Of a stretch of 64,000 nt of DNA, positions 14,595-23,152 are shown one piece after another. Positions within the stretch are counted from its first letter, which is position 1. Each line of letters begins with the position of its first letter. The DNA is taken from the NCBI RefSeq assembly GCF_900141805.1, contig NZ_FQYN01000008.1:175393-239392 (forward strand). The letters run 5' to 3'. Source of the DNA: Hymenobacter daecheongensis DSM 21074 (GTDB taxonomy: Bacteria > Bacteroidota > Bacteroidia > Cytophagales > Hymenobacteraceae). Both the position numbers and the translations under genes were made by a program. The notes under the pieces are model-generated. The model was not told where the DNA came from. It saw only the letters and a list, made by a program, of their open reading frames with translations, and searched no databases.

Positions 14595-16121
14595 ATGACC
14601 CCTTCCGATACTTCCGCCGCCCCCGCCCCCGATGTTGTTCTGATCGGGGCTGGCATCATGAGTGCCACGCTGGGCGTGCTGCTCAAGCAGCTGGACCCCA
14701 CGCTCACCATCGAAATATTTGAGCGCCTCGACAGCGCCGCCGCCGAAAGCTCCGATGCCTGGAACAACGCCGGCACCGGCCACTCGGCCTTCTGCGAGCT
14801 GAACTACACGCCCCAGCTGCCCGATGGCTCCATCGAGACCAAGAAGGCGGTCAAAATTGCCGAGCAGTTTGAGGTGTCGAAGCAGTTCTGGAGCTTCCTG
14901 GTGGAGCAGGGCCTGCTGCCCGCGGCTGGCTCGTTTATCCAGAGCATTCCGCACATGAGCTTTGTGTGGGGACCCGAAAACGTGGAGTACCTGCGCAAGC
15001 GCCACGCCGCCCTCACGGAGTGCCATCTGTTTGCCGGCATGCAGTATTCTGAAGACTCGGCCCAGCTGCGCCACTGGATTCCGCTGGTGATGGAGGGCCG
15101 CGACCCGCAGGAGAAAGTAGCCGCCACCCGCATGGATCTGGGCACCGACGTGAACTTTGGCTCCCTCACGCGGGCCATGTTTCAGCACCTGCAGCAGCTG
15201 CCCGGCGTGCAGCTGCACTTCCACCATGAGGTGAGCAAGCTGCGCAAAGCCGACGACGGCCGCTGGGTGGTGAAAGTGCACGACCTGAGCACCGATGCCA
15301 CCCACAAAGTGCGCACGCCGTTCGTGTTCATCGGGGCCGGTGGCGGCTCGCTGCCGCTGCTCGAAAAGGCGGATATTCCGGAAGGTCACGGCTTTGGGGG
15401 CTTCCCCGTGAGCGGGCAATGGCTGAAGTGCACCAACCCCGCCGTGATTGAGCGCCACCAGGCCAAGGTATATGGCAAAGCCTCGGTAGGCGCGCCGCCC
15501 ATGTCGGTGCCCCACCTCGATACGCGCATGATTGAGGGCCGCCGCGAATTGCTCTTTGGCCCCTACGCGGGCTTCTCGACCAAATTTCTGAAGAACGGCT
15601 CCTTCTTCGACCTGCCCGCCTCCATTCAGGCCAACAACATCCGCCCCATGATTTCGGCGGGCCTGCACAACCTCTCGCTCACCAAATACCTCATCGACCA
15701 GGTGCGGCAGTCGCCGGAAGACCGGCTGGCGGCCCTGCGCGAGTACCTGCCCGCGGCCGAAATTCAGGACTGGGACCTGGAAGTGGCCGGGCAGCGCGTG
15801 CAGGTGATTAAGAAGGGCGAAAACGGCGGCGGCGTGCTCGAATTCGGCACCGAAGTGGTGAGTGCCGCCGATGGCAGCATCGCGGCGCTGCTGGGGGCCT
15901 CGCCGGGCGCTTCCACGGCTGTGGCCATCATGCTCGATCTGCTGGGCCGCTGCTTCCCGCAACAGCTCGGCACCGCTGCCTGGCAGGCCAAGCTGCGCCA
16001 GATGATTCCGTCGTATGGGCAGGCGCTGGGGCAGGATGCGGCGCTGGTAGCGCAGGTGCGGGCGCACACCTCGGCGGTGCTGGGGTTGGAGCCGGCTGCT
16101 CAGCCCACTGCCCAGCCGTAG
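14595..16121 (+). CDS. mqo: Malate:quinone oxidoreductase
   Basis: This 508-residue FAD enzyme oxidises malate to oxaloacetate and passes electrons to the quinone pool at the inner membrane face, replacing or supplementing malate dehydrogenase in the TCA cycle. The FAD-binding start VVLIGAGIMSATLGVLLKQL (about 14-33) is diagnostic, as are the Mqo blocks WNNAGTGHSAFCELNYTPQ, FIQSIPHMSFVWG and MISAGLHNLSLTKYL. Length and full-length similarity of motifs fit the family. It is transcribed alone, with a terminator directly after the stop. Menaquinone, made with the help of the MenA-like enzyme at 38.3 kb, is the probable electron acceptor. Confidence 0.95.
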   Translation: MTPSDTSAAPAPDVVLIGAGIMSATLGVLLKQLDPTLTIEIFERLDSAAAESSDAWNNAGTGHSAFCELNYTPQLPDGSIETKKAVKIAEQFEVSKQFWSFLVEQGLLPAAGSFIQSIPHMSFVWGPENVEYLRKRHAALTECHLFAGMQYSEDSAQLRHWIPLVMEGRDPQEKVAATRMDLGTDVNFGSLTRAMFQHLQQLPGVQLHFHHEVSKLRKADDGRWVVKVHDLSTDATHKVRTPFVFIGAGGGSLPLLEKADIPEGHGFGGFPVSGQWLKCTNPAVIERHQAKVYGKASVGAPPMSVPHLDTRMIEGRRELLFGPYAGFSTKFLKNGSFFDLPASIQANNIRPMISAGLHNLSLTKYLIDQVRQSPEDRLAALREYLPAAEIQDWDLEVAGQRVQVIKKGENGGGVLEFGTEVVSAADGSIAALLGASPGASTAVAIMLDLLGRCFPQQLGTAAWQAKLRQMIPSYGQALGQDAALVAQVRAHTSAVLGLEPAAQPTAQP

Positions 16122-16122
16122 C

Positions 16123-16143
16123 GGGGCGGCCGCCCCTTTTTTT
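16123..16143 (+). terminator. Intrinsic terminator of mqo
   Basis: The palindrome GGGGCGGCCGCCCC (16123-16136), one base after the stop, is followed by seven T. Confidence 0.75.
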
Positions 16144-16217
16144 AGCTCTGAAAGCTGCCGCTTCTGCGTAACTTGCTGATTCATACTGCTGGCCTTGGGT
16201 GGGCGGCGCGGCTTTTT

Positions 16218-17069
16218 ATGAGTTTTATTTCGCTTACCTACTTTCTGCTGTTCCTGCTCGCGCCCCCCACGGCGCAGCCGCAGCCGCCCATCGAGCCCCT
16301 GCAGATTGCCGAGCAGTTTGTAGCGCCCGAGGGCTGGCCCGACATGAAAAGTTACCTCTGCTGTGAAGCCGCCGACCAGGCCCGCCGCCAGACCCTGGGC
16401 CAGCAGATCCCGCGGGCCCTGCGGCGGCGCTGCCAGCTGCTGCGCCAGGATTCGGCCCGCGCCGTGGTGGCCGTGGAGCTGCGCGACTCCACCACGCGCA
16501 ACGATTTTTATTTGCACTTCCGCCGCGAGCCGGCGGCCGGCTGGAAGCTGCAGGCCGTCCGGTCGTTGGCCGCCTCGGGCCTGAGCACGCCCATGCTGCG
16601 CCTGCTTACCCAGATGCCCCCGGCCGAAATAGCCCGCTACAACCAGGCCCACCCCGCCGCCGACCATGCCTTCACCGTGGGCAACCTGCGGCTCTGGATG
16701 AGCGCCGATGCCGACATTGCCCGCCACTTCAGCCGCCGCCGCCGCGACTTTCAGCAGGTGGTGCGGCTGGTGCAGGCGCGGCCCTATTTTGCTCCTAGCG
16801 CCACCGCCGACAGCGCCGCCGCCGGCGAGCAGGCCGCCAACGCCGATCCGGCGGTGCGGCAGCTGCTGCGCACGCTGTTTATCAGCCGCGTGGGCCGGCA
16901 CGACACGGGTTGCGGCACCTGCCTGGAGTTCATCATCGGCGGCACGCTGCACAACTCTATGGGCCTGCTCTACCAGCCCGATGCCGCCGCGGTGCCAGCC
17001 ATGAGTCCGGCGCACATCATCGTCATCCGGCCGCTGGGCCAGGGCTGGTATCTGTATAAAACCACCTGA
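16218..17069 (+). CDS. Secreted hypothetical protein, 283 aa
   Basis: The product starts MSFISLTYFLLFLLAPPTAQ, a plausible signal peptide. The mature part is Arg/Ala-rich with no family I recognise. Notable spots are SYLCCEAADQ near residue 45 and DTGCGTCLEFIIGG near 237, giving two Cys pairs that could form disulfides in the periplasm. In-frame codons upstream to 16173 would extend the N terminus before the signal peptide and are less likely. It follows mqo in the same direction but after a terminator, so it is probably separate. Confidence 0.6.
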   Translation: MSFISLTYFLLFLLAPPTAQPQPPIEPLQIAEQFVAPEGWPDMKSYLCCEAADQARRQTLGQQIPRALRRRCQLLRQDSARAVVAVELRDSTTRNDFYLHFRREPAAGWKLQAVRSLAASGLSTPMLRLLTQMPPAEIARYNQAHPAADHAFTVGNLRLWMSADADIARHFSRRRRDFQQVVRLVQARPYFAPSATADSAAAGEQAANADPAVRQLLRTLFISRVGRHDTGCGTCLEFIIGGTLHNSMGLLYQPDAAAVPAMSPAHIIVIRPLGQGWYLYKTT

Positions 17070-17136
17070 GCGGCGGCGACTAGTGCTTTTAGCAACATGC
17101 GGCCAACCCGGTTAGGAAAGGAGCCGGTTGCGTGCG

Positions 17137-17144
17137 TAATTTTG
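17137..17144 (+). promoter_or_regulatory. -7 box TAATTTTG before the PAS protein
   Basis: A perfect TAnnTTTG lies 78 bases before ATG 17223. No TTG at normal -33 distance was found. Confidence 0.45.
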
Positions 17145-17222
17145 CGCTTTGCCTGCGCCTGATTTCCGGCTTTTACTATCCGCTTCTCTCTTTCCTGTCT
17201 CACCTTCTGCCCTGCCGTTGCC

Positions 17223-18521
17223 ATGATTCCGGTTGACTATCAAAAGCTATTCCGCCAGCTGCCCGATGCTTTCATGCTGCTCACCCCGGAGGCCATCATC
17301 GTCGATAACTCGGACGCGCACGTGGCCGTGTCGCTCAAAAAGCGCGAGGAAGTGCTGGGCCGCTCCATGTTTGAGGCCTTTCCTTCCGTCGATCAGAACC
17401 AGGGCGACATCATTTTCCAGTCGCAGGAACATGTGCGGCAGCACCGCGAGCCGCACGCTATGCCCGTGATTCGCTACGACCTGCAGGTGCCCGCCGAGCG
17501 CGGCGGCGGCTTCGAGCCGATGTACTGGCAGGCCACGCACTTTCCTATTCTGGATGCGCGGGGCGAGCTGCTCTACATTCTGCAGAAGACCGAAAATATT
17601 ACGGAGAAATACCTGGCCGAGCAGCGCAACGAGCAGATGCAGCGCGAGCTGGCCGAAAACCAGAACCGCACCGAGTTCATCCTGCAGTCGTTGCCGGCCC
17701 TGATCTGGACGGCCCGGCCCGACGGCTACCGCGACTTTTTCAACCAGCGCTGGCTCGCCTTCACGGGCAAGGCGCTGGAAGACCTGACCGGCTCGCAGTG
17801 GCTGGCCGACATTCACCCCGACGACGTGGCCCGCACCCAGAGTACCTGGCAGGAATCGGTGAAGCAGGGCACGGTGTATCAGGTAGAATACCGCCTGCGC
17901 CGCGCCGACGGCCAGTACCGCTGGGTGCTGGTGCGCGGCCTGCCCCGCCACGATGCCGACGGGCAGATTACGATGTGGGTAGGCTGCGGTTTCGACATTC
18001 AGGACCAGAAGCAGATGGTGCAGGAGCTATTAGAAGCCAATGAGCAGCAGGCCGATATGGCCGAGCAGGCCTACCACGCCCAGAAGCAGGCCCAGAGCCA
18101 GCGCGAAACCTTCTACAATCTGTTTCAGCAGGCCCCGGCCCTGATCTGCATCCTGCGCGGCCCCGAGCACACGTTCGATTTCGTCAATCCGCAGTATCAG
18201 CAGCTGTTTCCGCACCGCCAGCTGGTGGGCCTGCCCGTGACGGAGGCGCTGCCGGAAGTGGTGGAGCAGGGCTTTATCGGTCTGCTCGACAAGGTGTACC
18301 AGACCGGTGAAACCTTCCACGGCAACGAAATCCGCATCATGCTCGACCGGGATGGCAGCGGCCAGCTGCAGCCCAGCTACCTGAATTTCACCTACCAGCT
18401 CTTCCGCGAAGGCGACCAGAAAGCCGGTATCACGGTGTTTGCCTACGAGATAACCGACCTGGTGGAGGCCCGCCAAGCCCTGGAAAACCTGCGCGACCAA
18501 GGCACTGCGCCCTCCCAATAA
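17223..18521 (+). CDS. Three-PAS sensory protein without output domain
   Basis: The 432-residue cytoplasmic protein consists of PAS domains at about 8-130, 155-270 (ILQSLPALIWTARPDG, FFNQRWLAFTG, HPDDVARTQSTWQ, a typical PAS_3 fold with VRGLPRHDADGQI) and 300-420 (LFQQAPALICILRGPEHTF). Coiled coils separate them. PAS domains bind small ligands or cofactors, and such arrays usually end in a histidine kinase or GGDEF domain. Here the protein stops after the third PAS at ARQALENLRDQG. A CZB-like protein starts 51 bases later in the same direction and is a likely partner. There are no membrane segments. Confidence 0.85.
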   Translation: MIPVDYQKLFRQLPDAFMLLTPEAIIVDNSDAHVAVSLKKREEVLGRSMFEAFPSVDQNQGDIIFQSQEHVRQHREPHAMPVIRYDLQVPAERGGGFEPMYWQATHFPILDARGELLYILQKTENITEKYLAEQRNEQMQRELAENQNRTEFILQSLPALIWTARPDGYRDFFNQRWLAFTGKALEDLTGSQWLADIHPDDVARTQSTWQESVKQGTVYQVEYRLRRADGQYRWVLVRGLPRHDADGQITMWVGCGFDIQDQKQMVQELLEANEQQADMAEQAYHAQKQAQSQRETFYNLFQQAPALICILRGPEHTFDFVNPQYQQLFPHRQLVGLPVTEALPEVVEQGFIGLLDKVYQTGETFHGNEIRIMLDRDGSGQLQPSYLNFTYQLFREGDQKAGITVFAYEITDLVEARQALENLRDQGTAPSQ

Positions 18522-18572
18522 GTAAGTGGTCCTGTTCTTCACGCCTTTCGGCCCCCGGCCGCCTCTCTCCCG

Positions 18573-18926
18573 ATGGACATAACCACGCTGGACTTCCAGC
18601 AAGCCCGGATCAAACAGGTCCTGTTTAAGTCGCGCCTGCGCTCCGTGCTCTACGGCGTGCGCGAGGCCGACCCGGCCCTGTTCCGCCTCAGCGAAAACCC
18701 GCTGGGCCAGTGGCTGCAAACAATTGTGAAACCCAAATACGGCGCGTATCCCGAGGTGCGGGAGATTGAGCGCGCCATTCAGAATATGCTCGATGCCGGC
18801 CAGAAGCTGGTGCGCCAGTACCAGCGCGGCCAGATCGAGGAGTCCCGCGCCGGCCTCGACCAGGTAGACGTGTATGCCGCCCAGATCGAGCGGCTGCTGG
18901 GGAAGCTGGAACGGGGAATGGTGTAA
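18573..18926 (+). CDS. CZB-like domain protein lacking the zinc ligands
   Basis: The 117-residue helical protein aligns by eye with the chemoreceptor zinc-binding (CZB) fold: QVLFKSRLRSVLYG, then NPLGQWLQT, then YPEVREIERAIQNMLDAG, then the final helix. CZB domains bind zinc through His, Cys, His and His. At these places the protein has Gln15, Pro43, Ile69 and Leu73, so none is kept. The fold landmarks (LGxWL, final coiled helix) remain. It is probably a non-zinc structural or signalling partner of the PAS protein 51 bases upstream. The alignment is from memory of the family and should be tested with a profile. Confidence 0.6.
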   Translation: MDITTLDFQQARIKQVLFKSRLRSVLYGVREADPALFRLSENPLGQWLQTIVKPKYGAYPEVREIERAIQNMLDAGQKLVRQYQRGQIEESRAGLDQVDVYAAQIERLLGKLERGMV

Positions 18927-18933
18927 TTGTTCA

Positions 18934-19160
18934 GCCCCACCCCCCGGCCCCTTCGCCGCTTGATGCGCGGAATCCTGCGGGAGAGGGGGAGCCGGACGAC
19001 TCCTAACGACAACGGCCGGCCGCTTCTCAGCGGCCGGCCGTTTTGGGTTTCCAGCAATTGGCAGGCGGTGGGGCTTTGAGGCAAGAGCCGAAAAGCTCTC
19101 ACGGCCGCGCCGCCGTGGCTCCCTCTCTCCTCGGGAGAGCGGGTCGGGGGGGGTGAGGCC
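18934..19160. repeat. Diverged copy of the MITE-like element between convergent genes
   Basis: The left end (GCCCCACCCCCCGGCCCC) and right end (GGGTCGGGGGGGGTGAGGCC) are inverted. The interior has the same layout as the element at 6493-6739, including a hairpin with an identical TTCTCA loop (19011-19042). The arms are much less perfect. Confidence 0.55.
19011..19044. terminator. Hairpin terminator between the CZB-like and ArnT-like genes
   Basis: Arms AACGGCCGGCCGC (19011-19023) and complement (19030-19042) with loop TTCTCA, followed by T's on the plus strand. Confidence 0.7.
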
Positions 19161-19167
19161 AGTGGGG

Positions 19168-20697
19168 CTACCTTTCCCATTCCGCCAGCGCCTGCCGGTG
19201 GTCGAGGTAGAGCGAGTCGATAGCGCTGGGCAGGGGGACGGTGCCGAGCATGACCACGGTGCTCTGCTCCCGGGCGTAGGGATTCAGTACGGTGGCCAGG
19301 CGCTGCCAGCGGGCGTAGCGGGCGGCGTTGTCGCGCTCCTGCTCCTGCACCCGGATGACGTGGCGGTAGGGCCGGGCCGGGCGGGCGGGCCACCAGTGGA
19401 GGTAGCTGCCGTTGAAGCTCAGGGCCGCGGGCAGGGCGCGGCGGCGGTTGTAGTAGTTGATGGCCCCGGCCTCGCCGTAGTTGTCGCACAGGATCAGGGT
19501 GCGGGCGCGGGTGGAGTCGGGCAGGCTTTGGTACACCTGCCAGGTTTTGTCGGCCAACTCCTGCCAGCCCAGCATATCGGCGAAATCCTGGGGCAGCGGG
19601 TGCAGCTGGCCATCTTCCCAGCGGTTGGCCCCGGTGCCGACGTAGTGACGGCCCAGGGCGGCCATGCGGGCCGGGGGCAGCACCGAGAAGGCGTAGGGCA
19701 GCGCGGGGACGGCCAGCACCAGCAGCACCAGCAGCAGCCCCAGGCGCAGCACCGGGCCCAGCCGGGGCCGGGACGCCAACTGCTGCTGCCACCACACCGC
19801 GCCGGCGGCAAACAGCAGGGGGAAGTAGCCCATGGCGTAGTAGTTTTTGCCGTGCAGGGCCGCCAGCAGGCCCACGCCCAGCACCGCCAGCAGCCCCACG
19901 GCCCGGTAGCGCCGGAAGGGCGCGTGCCCCAGCAGGGCCAGCAGCCCCGCGCTCCACACCAGCAGGGCCGGGAAAAACATCAGCAGCAGATCCTTGAAGA
20001 AGTCGGCCGTCGACACGTTGACCAGCTGGGTGTCGTGGAGCAGCGCCATGTGGTGGCGGAACGGAATGCCGTGGGTGAGCTGCCAGGCCAGGTTGGGGGC
20101 CCACAGCAGCAGGGCCAGCGCGGCCGCGCCCCAGGTGGCCGGGCGCAGCAGCAGGCGGCGCTGGGGCGAGAGCAGCACGGCCCCCACCAGCGCGGCAATA
20201 AAGAACAGGGCGGTGTACTTGTTGAGCAGGCTCAAACCCAGCGTGAGCCCCAGGGCGTAGAGGTAGCCGGCCCGGGGCTGCTGGGCGTAGCAGATCAGCC
20301 AGTAGCCGCCCAGGGTGAAGGTTAGGATTTCAAAGGAGTTGGGCTGAAACAGGGCGTTGATGTGCGCAAAAGCCGTGACCAGGTAGCACAGGCTGGCCAG
20401 AGCCACGGCCCAGCTGCCGCCGCCCAGCCGCTGGGCGGCCCGGCCCACCACGTAGATGGTGGCGGCACCCCACAAAAACGGCCAGAGTTTCACCCAGAAG
20501 TATCCACCGCCCAGCGCCAGCGTGAGCCAGCTTTGCAGCGCCATCAGGGGCGGTAGCTCCAGGTAGCCCCAGGCCAGGTGCCGGCCGTAGTCGAGGTAAA
20601 GATATTCGTCGCGGTGCAGCTCATACACGCGGCTGGCTAGTAGAAAGCCGAGGGCAAATTTGAGCGCGGCGAACAGGAGCGGAACAAGGCGTTTCAT
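19168..20697 (-). CDS. ArnT-like membrane glycosyltransferase (GT39/GT83 class)
   Basis: The 509-residue polytopic protein has about ten hydrophobic segments in its N-terminal two thirds. An early periplasmic loop carries the acidic pair, SRVYELHRDEYLYLDYGRHLAWGYLELPPLMAL, the layout of dolichol- or undecaprenyl-phosphate sugar transferases (PMT/ArnT). The C-terminal part is a soluble periplasmic domain (TRARTLILCDNYGEAGAINYYN). It would use a polyprenyl-phosphate sugar donor to modify lipid A, glycans or proteins; donor and acceptor are unknown. ATG 20697 (MKRLVPLLF) is preferred to upstream codons because a TATTTTGG box lies just before it on the minus strand. Confidence 0.8.
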   Translation of the reverse strand: MKRLVPLLFAALKFALGFLLASRVYELHRDEYLYLDYGRHLAWGYLELPPLMALQSWLTLALGGGYFWVKLWPFLWGAATIYVVGRAAQRLGGGSWAVALASLCYLVTAFAHINALFQPNSFEILTFTLGGYWLICYAQQPRAGYLYALGLTLGLSLLNKYTALFFIAALVGAVLLSPQRRLLLRPATWGAAALALLLWAPNLAWQLTHGIPFRHHMALLHDTQLVNVSTADFFKDLLLMFFPALLVWSAGLLALLGHAPFRRYRAVGLLAVLGVGLLAALHGKNYYAMGYFPLLFAAGAVWWQQQLASRPRLGPVLRLGLLLVLLVLAVPALPYAFSVLPPARMAALGRHYVGTGANRWEDGQLHPLPQDFADMLGWQELADKTWQVYQSLPDSTRARTLILCDNYGEAGAINYYNRRRALPAALSFNGSYLHWWPARPARPYRHVIRVQEQERDNAARYARWQRLATVLNPYAREQSTVVMLGTVPLPSAIDSLYLDHRQALAEWER

Positions 20698-20759
20698 GCC
20701 GGAAGGGATTAGATCCGGCCAAAATAGTGCAATAAGGCTATACTTGCCGCCCGGCGGCG

Positions 20760-21005
20760 CTAAAACACCTCCGGCAGCCGGATGGAATCGAGGTAGGCCA
20801 CCAGGCCCGCGGGCTGCTGAAACAGGTGAATGAACAGGATCTGCTCCTCGTCCTGAATGCGCCACACTTCGGCGTAAAAGTCGCCCCAGGCAAACAGGCG
20901 CAGGCTGAAGCTGTCCTCCGTGCGCTCGGCCAGGAAGTCGCCGTGGCAGGCGAGATAATCGGCTTGCTGACCCATCGGCAGCTTTTTAAAAACACGTAGA
21001 TTCAT
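20760..21005 (-). CDS. Small hypothetical protein, 81 aa
   Basis: The product MNLRVFKKLPMGQQADYLAC... is soluble, with alternating beta-strand-like segments (FSLRLFAWGDFYAEVWRI, ILFIHLFQQ). It has no signal peptide or known motif. It lies 62 bases upstream of the ArnT-like gene on the same strand, so cotranscription is possible. The codon use matches the neighbours, which favours a real gene. Confidence 0.6.
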   Translation of the reverse strand: MNLRVFKKLPMGQQADYLACHGDFLAERTEDSFSLRLFAWGDFYAEVWRIQDEEQILFIHLFQQPAGLVAYLDSIRLPEVF

Positions 21006-21144
21006 AGGCGGCTTCCAGAACCGGAACCCTTAGCGGTCTGGTTCCAAATTCAGTACAACATATTTGGTATTTACTATTTAATCCTGCTTTACTGAACATT
21101 ACGGCCTAAACCGACCCGCTATATCAATACTGCCGCCGCTCGTT

Positions 21145-21152
21145 TACCTTCG
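21145..21152 (+). promoter_or_regulatory. -7 box TACCTTCG before the carrier gene
   Basis: It matches TAnnTTyG and lies just four bases before ATG 21157. The mRNA would then be nearly leaderless. The upstream 100 bases are AT-rich. Confidence 0.45.
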
Positions 21153-21156
21153 CGGC

Positions 21157-22500
21157 ATGAGAACCATTCGCTTCCCCCACCCGCTCGTGCTGCTCGTGGG
21201 CTTCATCATGCTGGCCATGCTGCTGAGCTACGTGCTGCCCGCCGGCGAGTTTGCCCGCCACCCCGATGCCGCCACCGGCCGCGACGTGGTGGTGGCCGGC
21301 TCTTACCACCGCGTGGCGCCCACGCCCGTGAGCCCATTGCAGGCGCTGGTGGCCATTCCGAAAGGCATGGCCGAGGCCGCCAGCGTTATTTTCCTGGTGT
21401 TTCTGGCCGGCGGCGCCTTCACCGTGGTCGACCAGACCGGAGCCCTGCGCCGCGGCGTGGATTGGCTGCTGGGCAAGTTCCGGGGGCGCGAGGCGGCCGT
21501 GATTCCCATCATTGCCCTGCTGTTTGCCACGATGGGGGCGCTGGAAAACATGCAGGAAGAAATCATTCCGCTGGTGCCGGTGCTGCTCATTCTGATGCGC
21601 CGCATCGGCTACCCGCCGCTCACGGCGGTGGCCGTGAGCCTGGGCTCGGCGGCGGTGGGCGCGGCCTTCAGCCCTTTGAACCCGTTTCAGGTCGGCATTG
21701 CCCAGAAGCTGGCCCAATTGCCGCTGCTCTCGGGCGGTGGGTTCCGGCTGGCGTTTCTGGCCCTAGCGCTGGCCATCTGGATTGCCGGCCTGCTGCGCTT
21801 CGCCCAAAAAAACCGCGTACTGCCCGAGGCCGCCGATGCCACCGTAGACACAGCCGGCGCGGGCCGGCACGGCCTGGTACTGCTACTGCTGCTGCTCACG
21901 TTCAGCTACTTCACCTACGGCGTGCTGAAGCTGGGCTGGGACTTTGAGCAGATGGCGGCGCTGTTTTTCACGCTGGGCGTGGTGGCTGGCCTCGTGGGTG
22001 GCCTGGGCCTCACCGGCACCGCCGAGGGCTTCATCGCCGGCTTCCGCGACATTGCCTTTTCGGCCCTGCTGATCGGCTTTGCCCGCGCCATCTTTGTGGT
22101 GCTGGAGCAGGGCCATATCGTGGATACCATCGTGCAGAGCCTGTCCGCGCCGCTGGCGCATCTGCCCGTTACGCTCTCGGCGCTGGGCATGATGGGGCTG
22201 CACACGGCCCTGCACCTGCCCGTGCCCAGCGTGAGCGGGCAGGCCGTGCTCACCATGCCTCTGCTGGTGCCCCTCTCCGACCTGATCGGGCTGCCGCGCC
22301 AGGTTACGGTGCTGGCCTACCAGTACGGCGCGGGCCTGTGCGAATTGCTCACGCCCACCAACGGGGCCCTGATGGCCATGCTCGTAGCCTGCGGCGTGCG
22401 CTTCGACCAATGGTGGAAATTCGTGTTCCCGCTCTATCTGGCGCTGCTGGCCGTGGGCATCACAGCCGTCATTATCGGTATTGCGGTGGGGTTGAAATAA
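21157..22500 (+). CDS. DcuC/YfcC-like membrane carrier
   Basis: The 447-residue inner-membrane protein has about 11 hydrophobic helices. It shows the family pattern: a first helix ending SYVLPAGEFAR, then a loop with VSPLQALVAIPKGMAEAA, GGAFTVVDQTGALRRGVDWLL, and MGALENMQEEIIPLVPVLL. These are seen in the YfcC/C4-dicarboxylate carrier superfamily (DcuC-like), which moves dicarboxylates or basic amino acids. The late loop QYGAGLCELLTPTNGALMAML is also typical. The substrate cannot be fixed from sequence. The gene is alone and converges with 22685-23086. Confidence 0.85.
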   Translation: MRTIRFPHPLVLLVGFIMLAMLLSYVLPAGEFARHPDAATGRDVVVAGSYHRVAPTPVSPLQALVAIPKGMAEAASVIFLVFLAGGAFTVVDQTGALRRGVDWLLGKFRGREAAVIPIIALLFATMGALENMQEEIIPLVPVLLILMRRIGYPPLTAVAVSLGSAAVGAAFSPLNPFQVGIAQKLAQLPLLSGGGFRLAFLALALAIWIAGLLRFAQKNRVLPEAADATVDTAGAGRHGLVLLLLLLTFSYFTYGVLKLGWDFEQMAALFFTLGVVAGLVGGLGLTGTAEGFIAGFRDIAFSALLIGFARAIFVVLEQGHIVDTIVQSLSAPLAHLPVTLSALGMMGLHTALHLPVPSVSGQAVLTMPLLVPLSDLIGLPRQVTVLAYQYGAGLCELLTPTNGALMAMLVACGVRFDQWWKFVFPLYLALLAVGITAVIIGIAVGLK

Positions 22501-22501
22501 C

Positions 22502-22660
22502 TGTCATTGCGAGGCGCAAGCCGAAGGCATCCGTCCTCTGAAATGTAAAAAGCTCCTTTTCAACAGAAAGCCCTGACGTATGCGTGCGTCGGGGCTTTCT
22601 ATTTAATCAAGGCTTGGCTTACTGTCCGGGACGGATTGCTTCGCTTTGCTCGCAATGACA
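22502..22660. repeat. GTCATTGCGAG-family inverted repeat around a terminator
   Basis: The left end TGTCATTGCGAGGCGCAAGC (from 22502) pairs imperfectly with the right end GCTCGCAATGACA (to 22660). The intervening part holds the hairpin terminator 22565-22600. Confidence 0.6.
22565..22605. terminator. Bidirectional terminator between convergent genes
   Basis: Arms AGAAAGCCCTGACG (22565-22578) and CGTCGGGGCTTTCT (22587-22600) pair with one mismatch, with A-rich and T-rich sides. Confidence 0.75.
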
Positions 22661-22684
22661 AAGCCTGTTCGCTCGTCCTGACGG

Positions 22685-23086
22685 CTACACCAGGCGCAGC
22701 TCGGTCGCCTCAAAAATCCGTTTCAGCTTGCGCTTTTTCTCTACAATCTGGAAGCGGGCCTGGTGGCGGGCTTCATCCCAGAATACGTCGGAAATAAGGC
22801 CCTGATGCGGTTTGCGGCCGGGTTCGGGCTGTGCTTCCTCCACCAAGTCGCCGAAGCTGAAAGCGGGCTTGTCGGGCAGCTCCGTAAACAGCTCCGCGCT
22901 GACTTTGAACTGCTGCTCATCGTAGCGCAGCAGAATCCAGTCGTCGGTTTCGTCTATTTTCTCGAAGAGCTTGCCCGTAGGCTCGAGCCACTCAAAGGTG
23001 CGGCGGTTGGCGGGGTGAATGTAGCGGAAGCCATAGTCGGGCGTCCAGGCATAGAGGCCGAAGACAACGGGTTTGGGTCGGGGCAT
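22685..23086 (-). CDS. Hypothetical protein, 133 aa
   Basis: The product starts MPRPKPVVFGLYAWTPDYGF and contains YIHPANRRTFEWLEPTGKLFEKIDE and DDWILLRYDEQQFKV. This pattern of aromatic beta-strands is repeated in Bacteroidota proteins of unknown function (perhaps the DUF6960 group, from memory). No catalytic residues are evident. A start at 23149 would add 21 residues of poor quality; ATG 23086 is preferred. It is likely cytoplasmic. Confidence 0.65.
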   Translation of the reverse strand: MPRPKPVVFGLYAWTPDYGFRYIHPANRRTFEWLEPTGKLFEKIDETDDWILLRYDEQQFKVSAELFTELPDKPAFSFGDLVEEAQPEPGRKPHQGLISDVFWDEARHQARFQIVEKKRKLKRIFEATELRLV

Positions 23087-23152
23087 AGCAACGAATAGTG
23101 CGGGCAAAGGTCCGCTAAAAACCCGTATTCGTGCCCGAAAGTTGCCCACGGT

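Noticed and set aside
14307..17015. Minus-strand open frame of 902 codons
   Set aside because: It lies opposite mqo and the next gene, which have clear motifs. Its amino-acid composition is that of a GC-rich antisense frame.
19153..20325. Plus-strand frame of 390 codons opposite the ArnT-like gene
   Set aside because: Gln/His/Gly-rich shadow of a membrane protein gene in GC-rich DNA.
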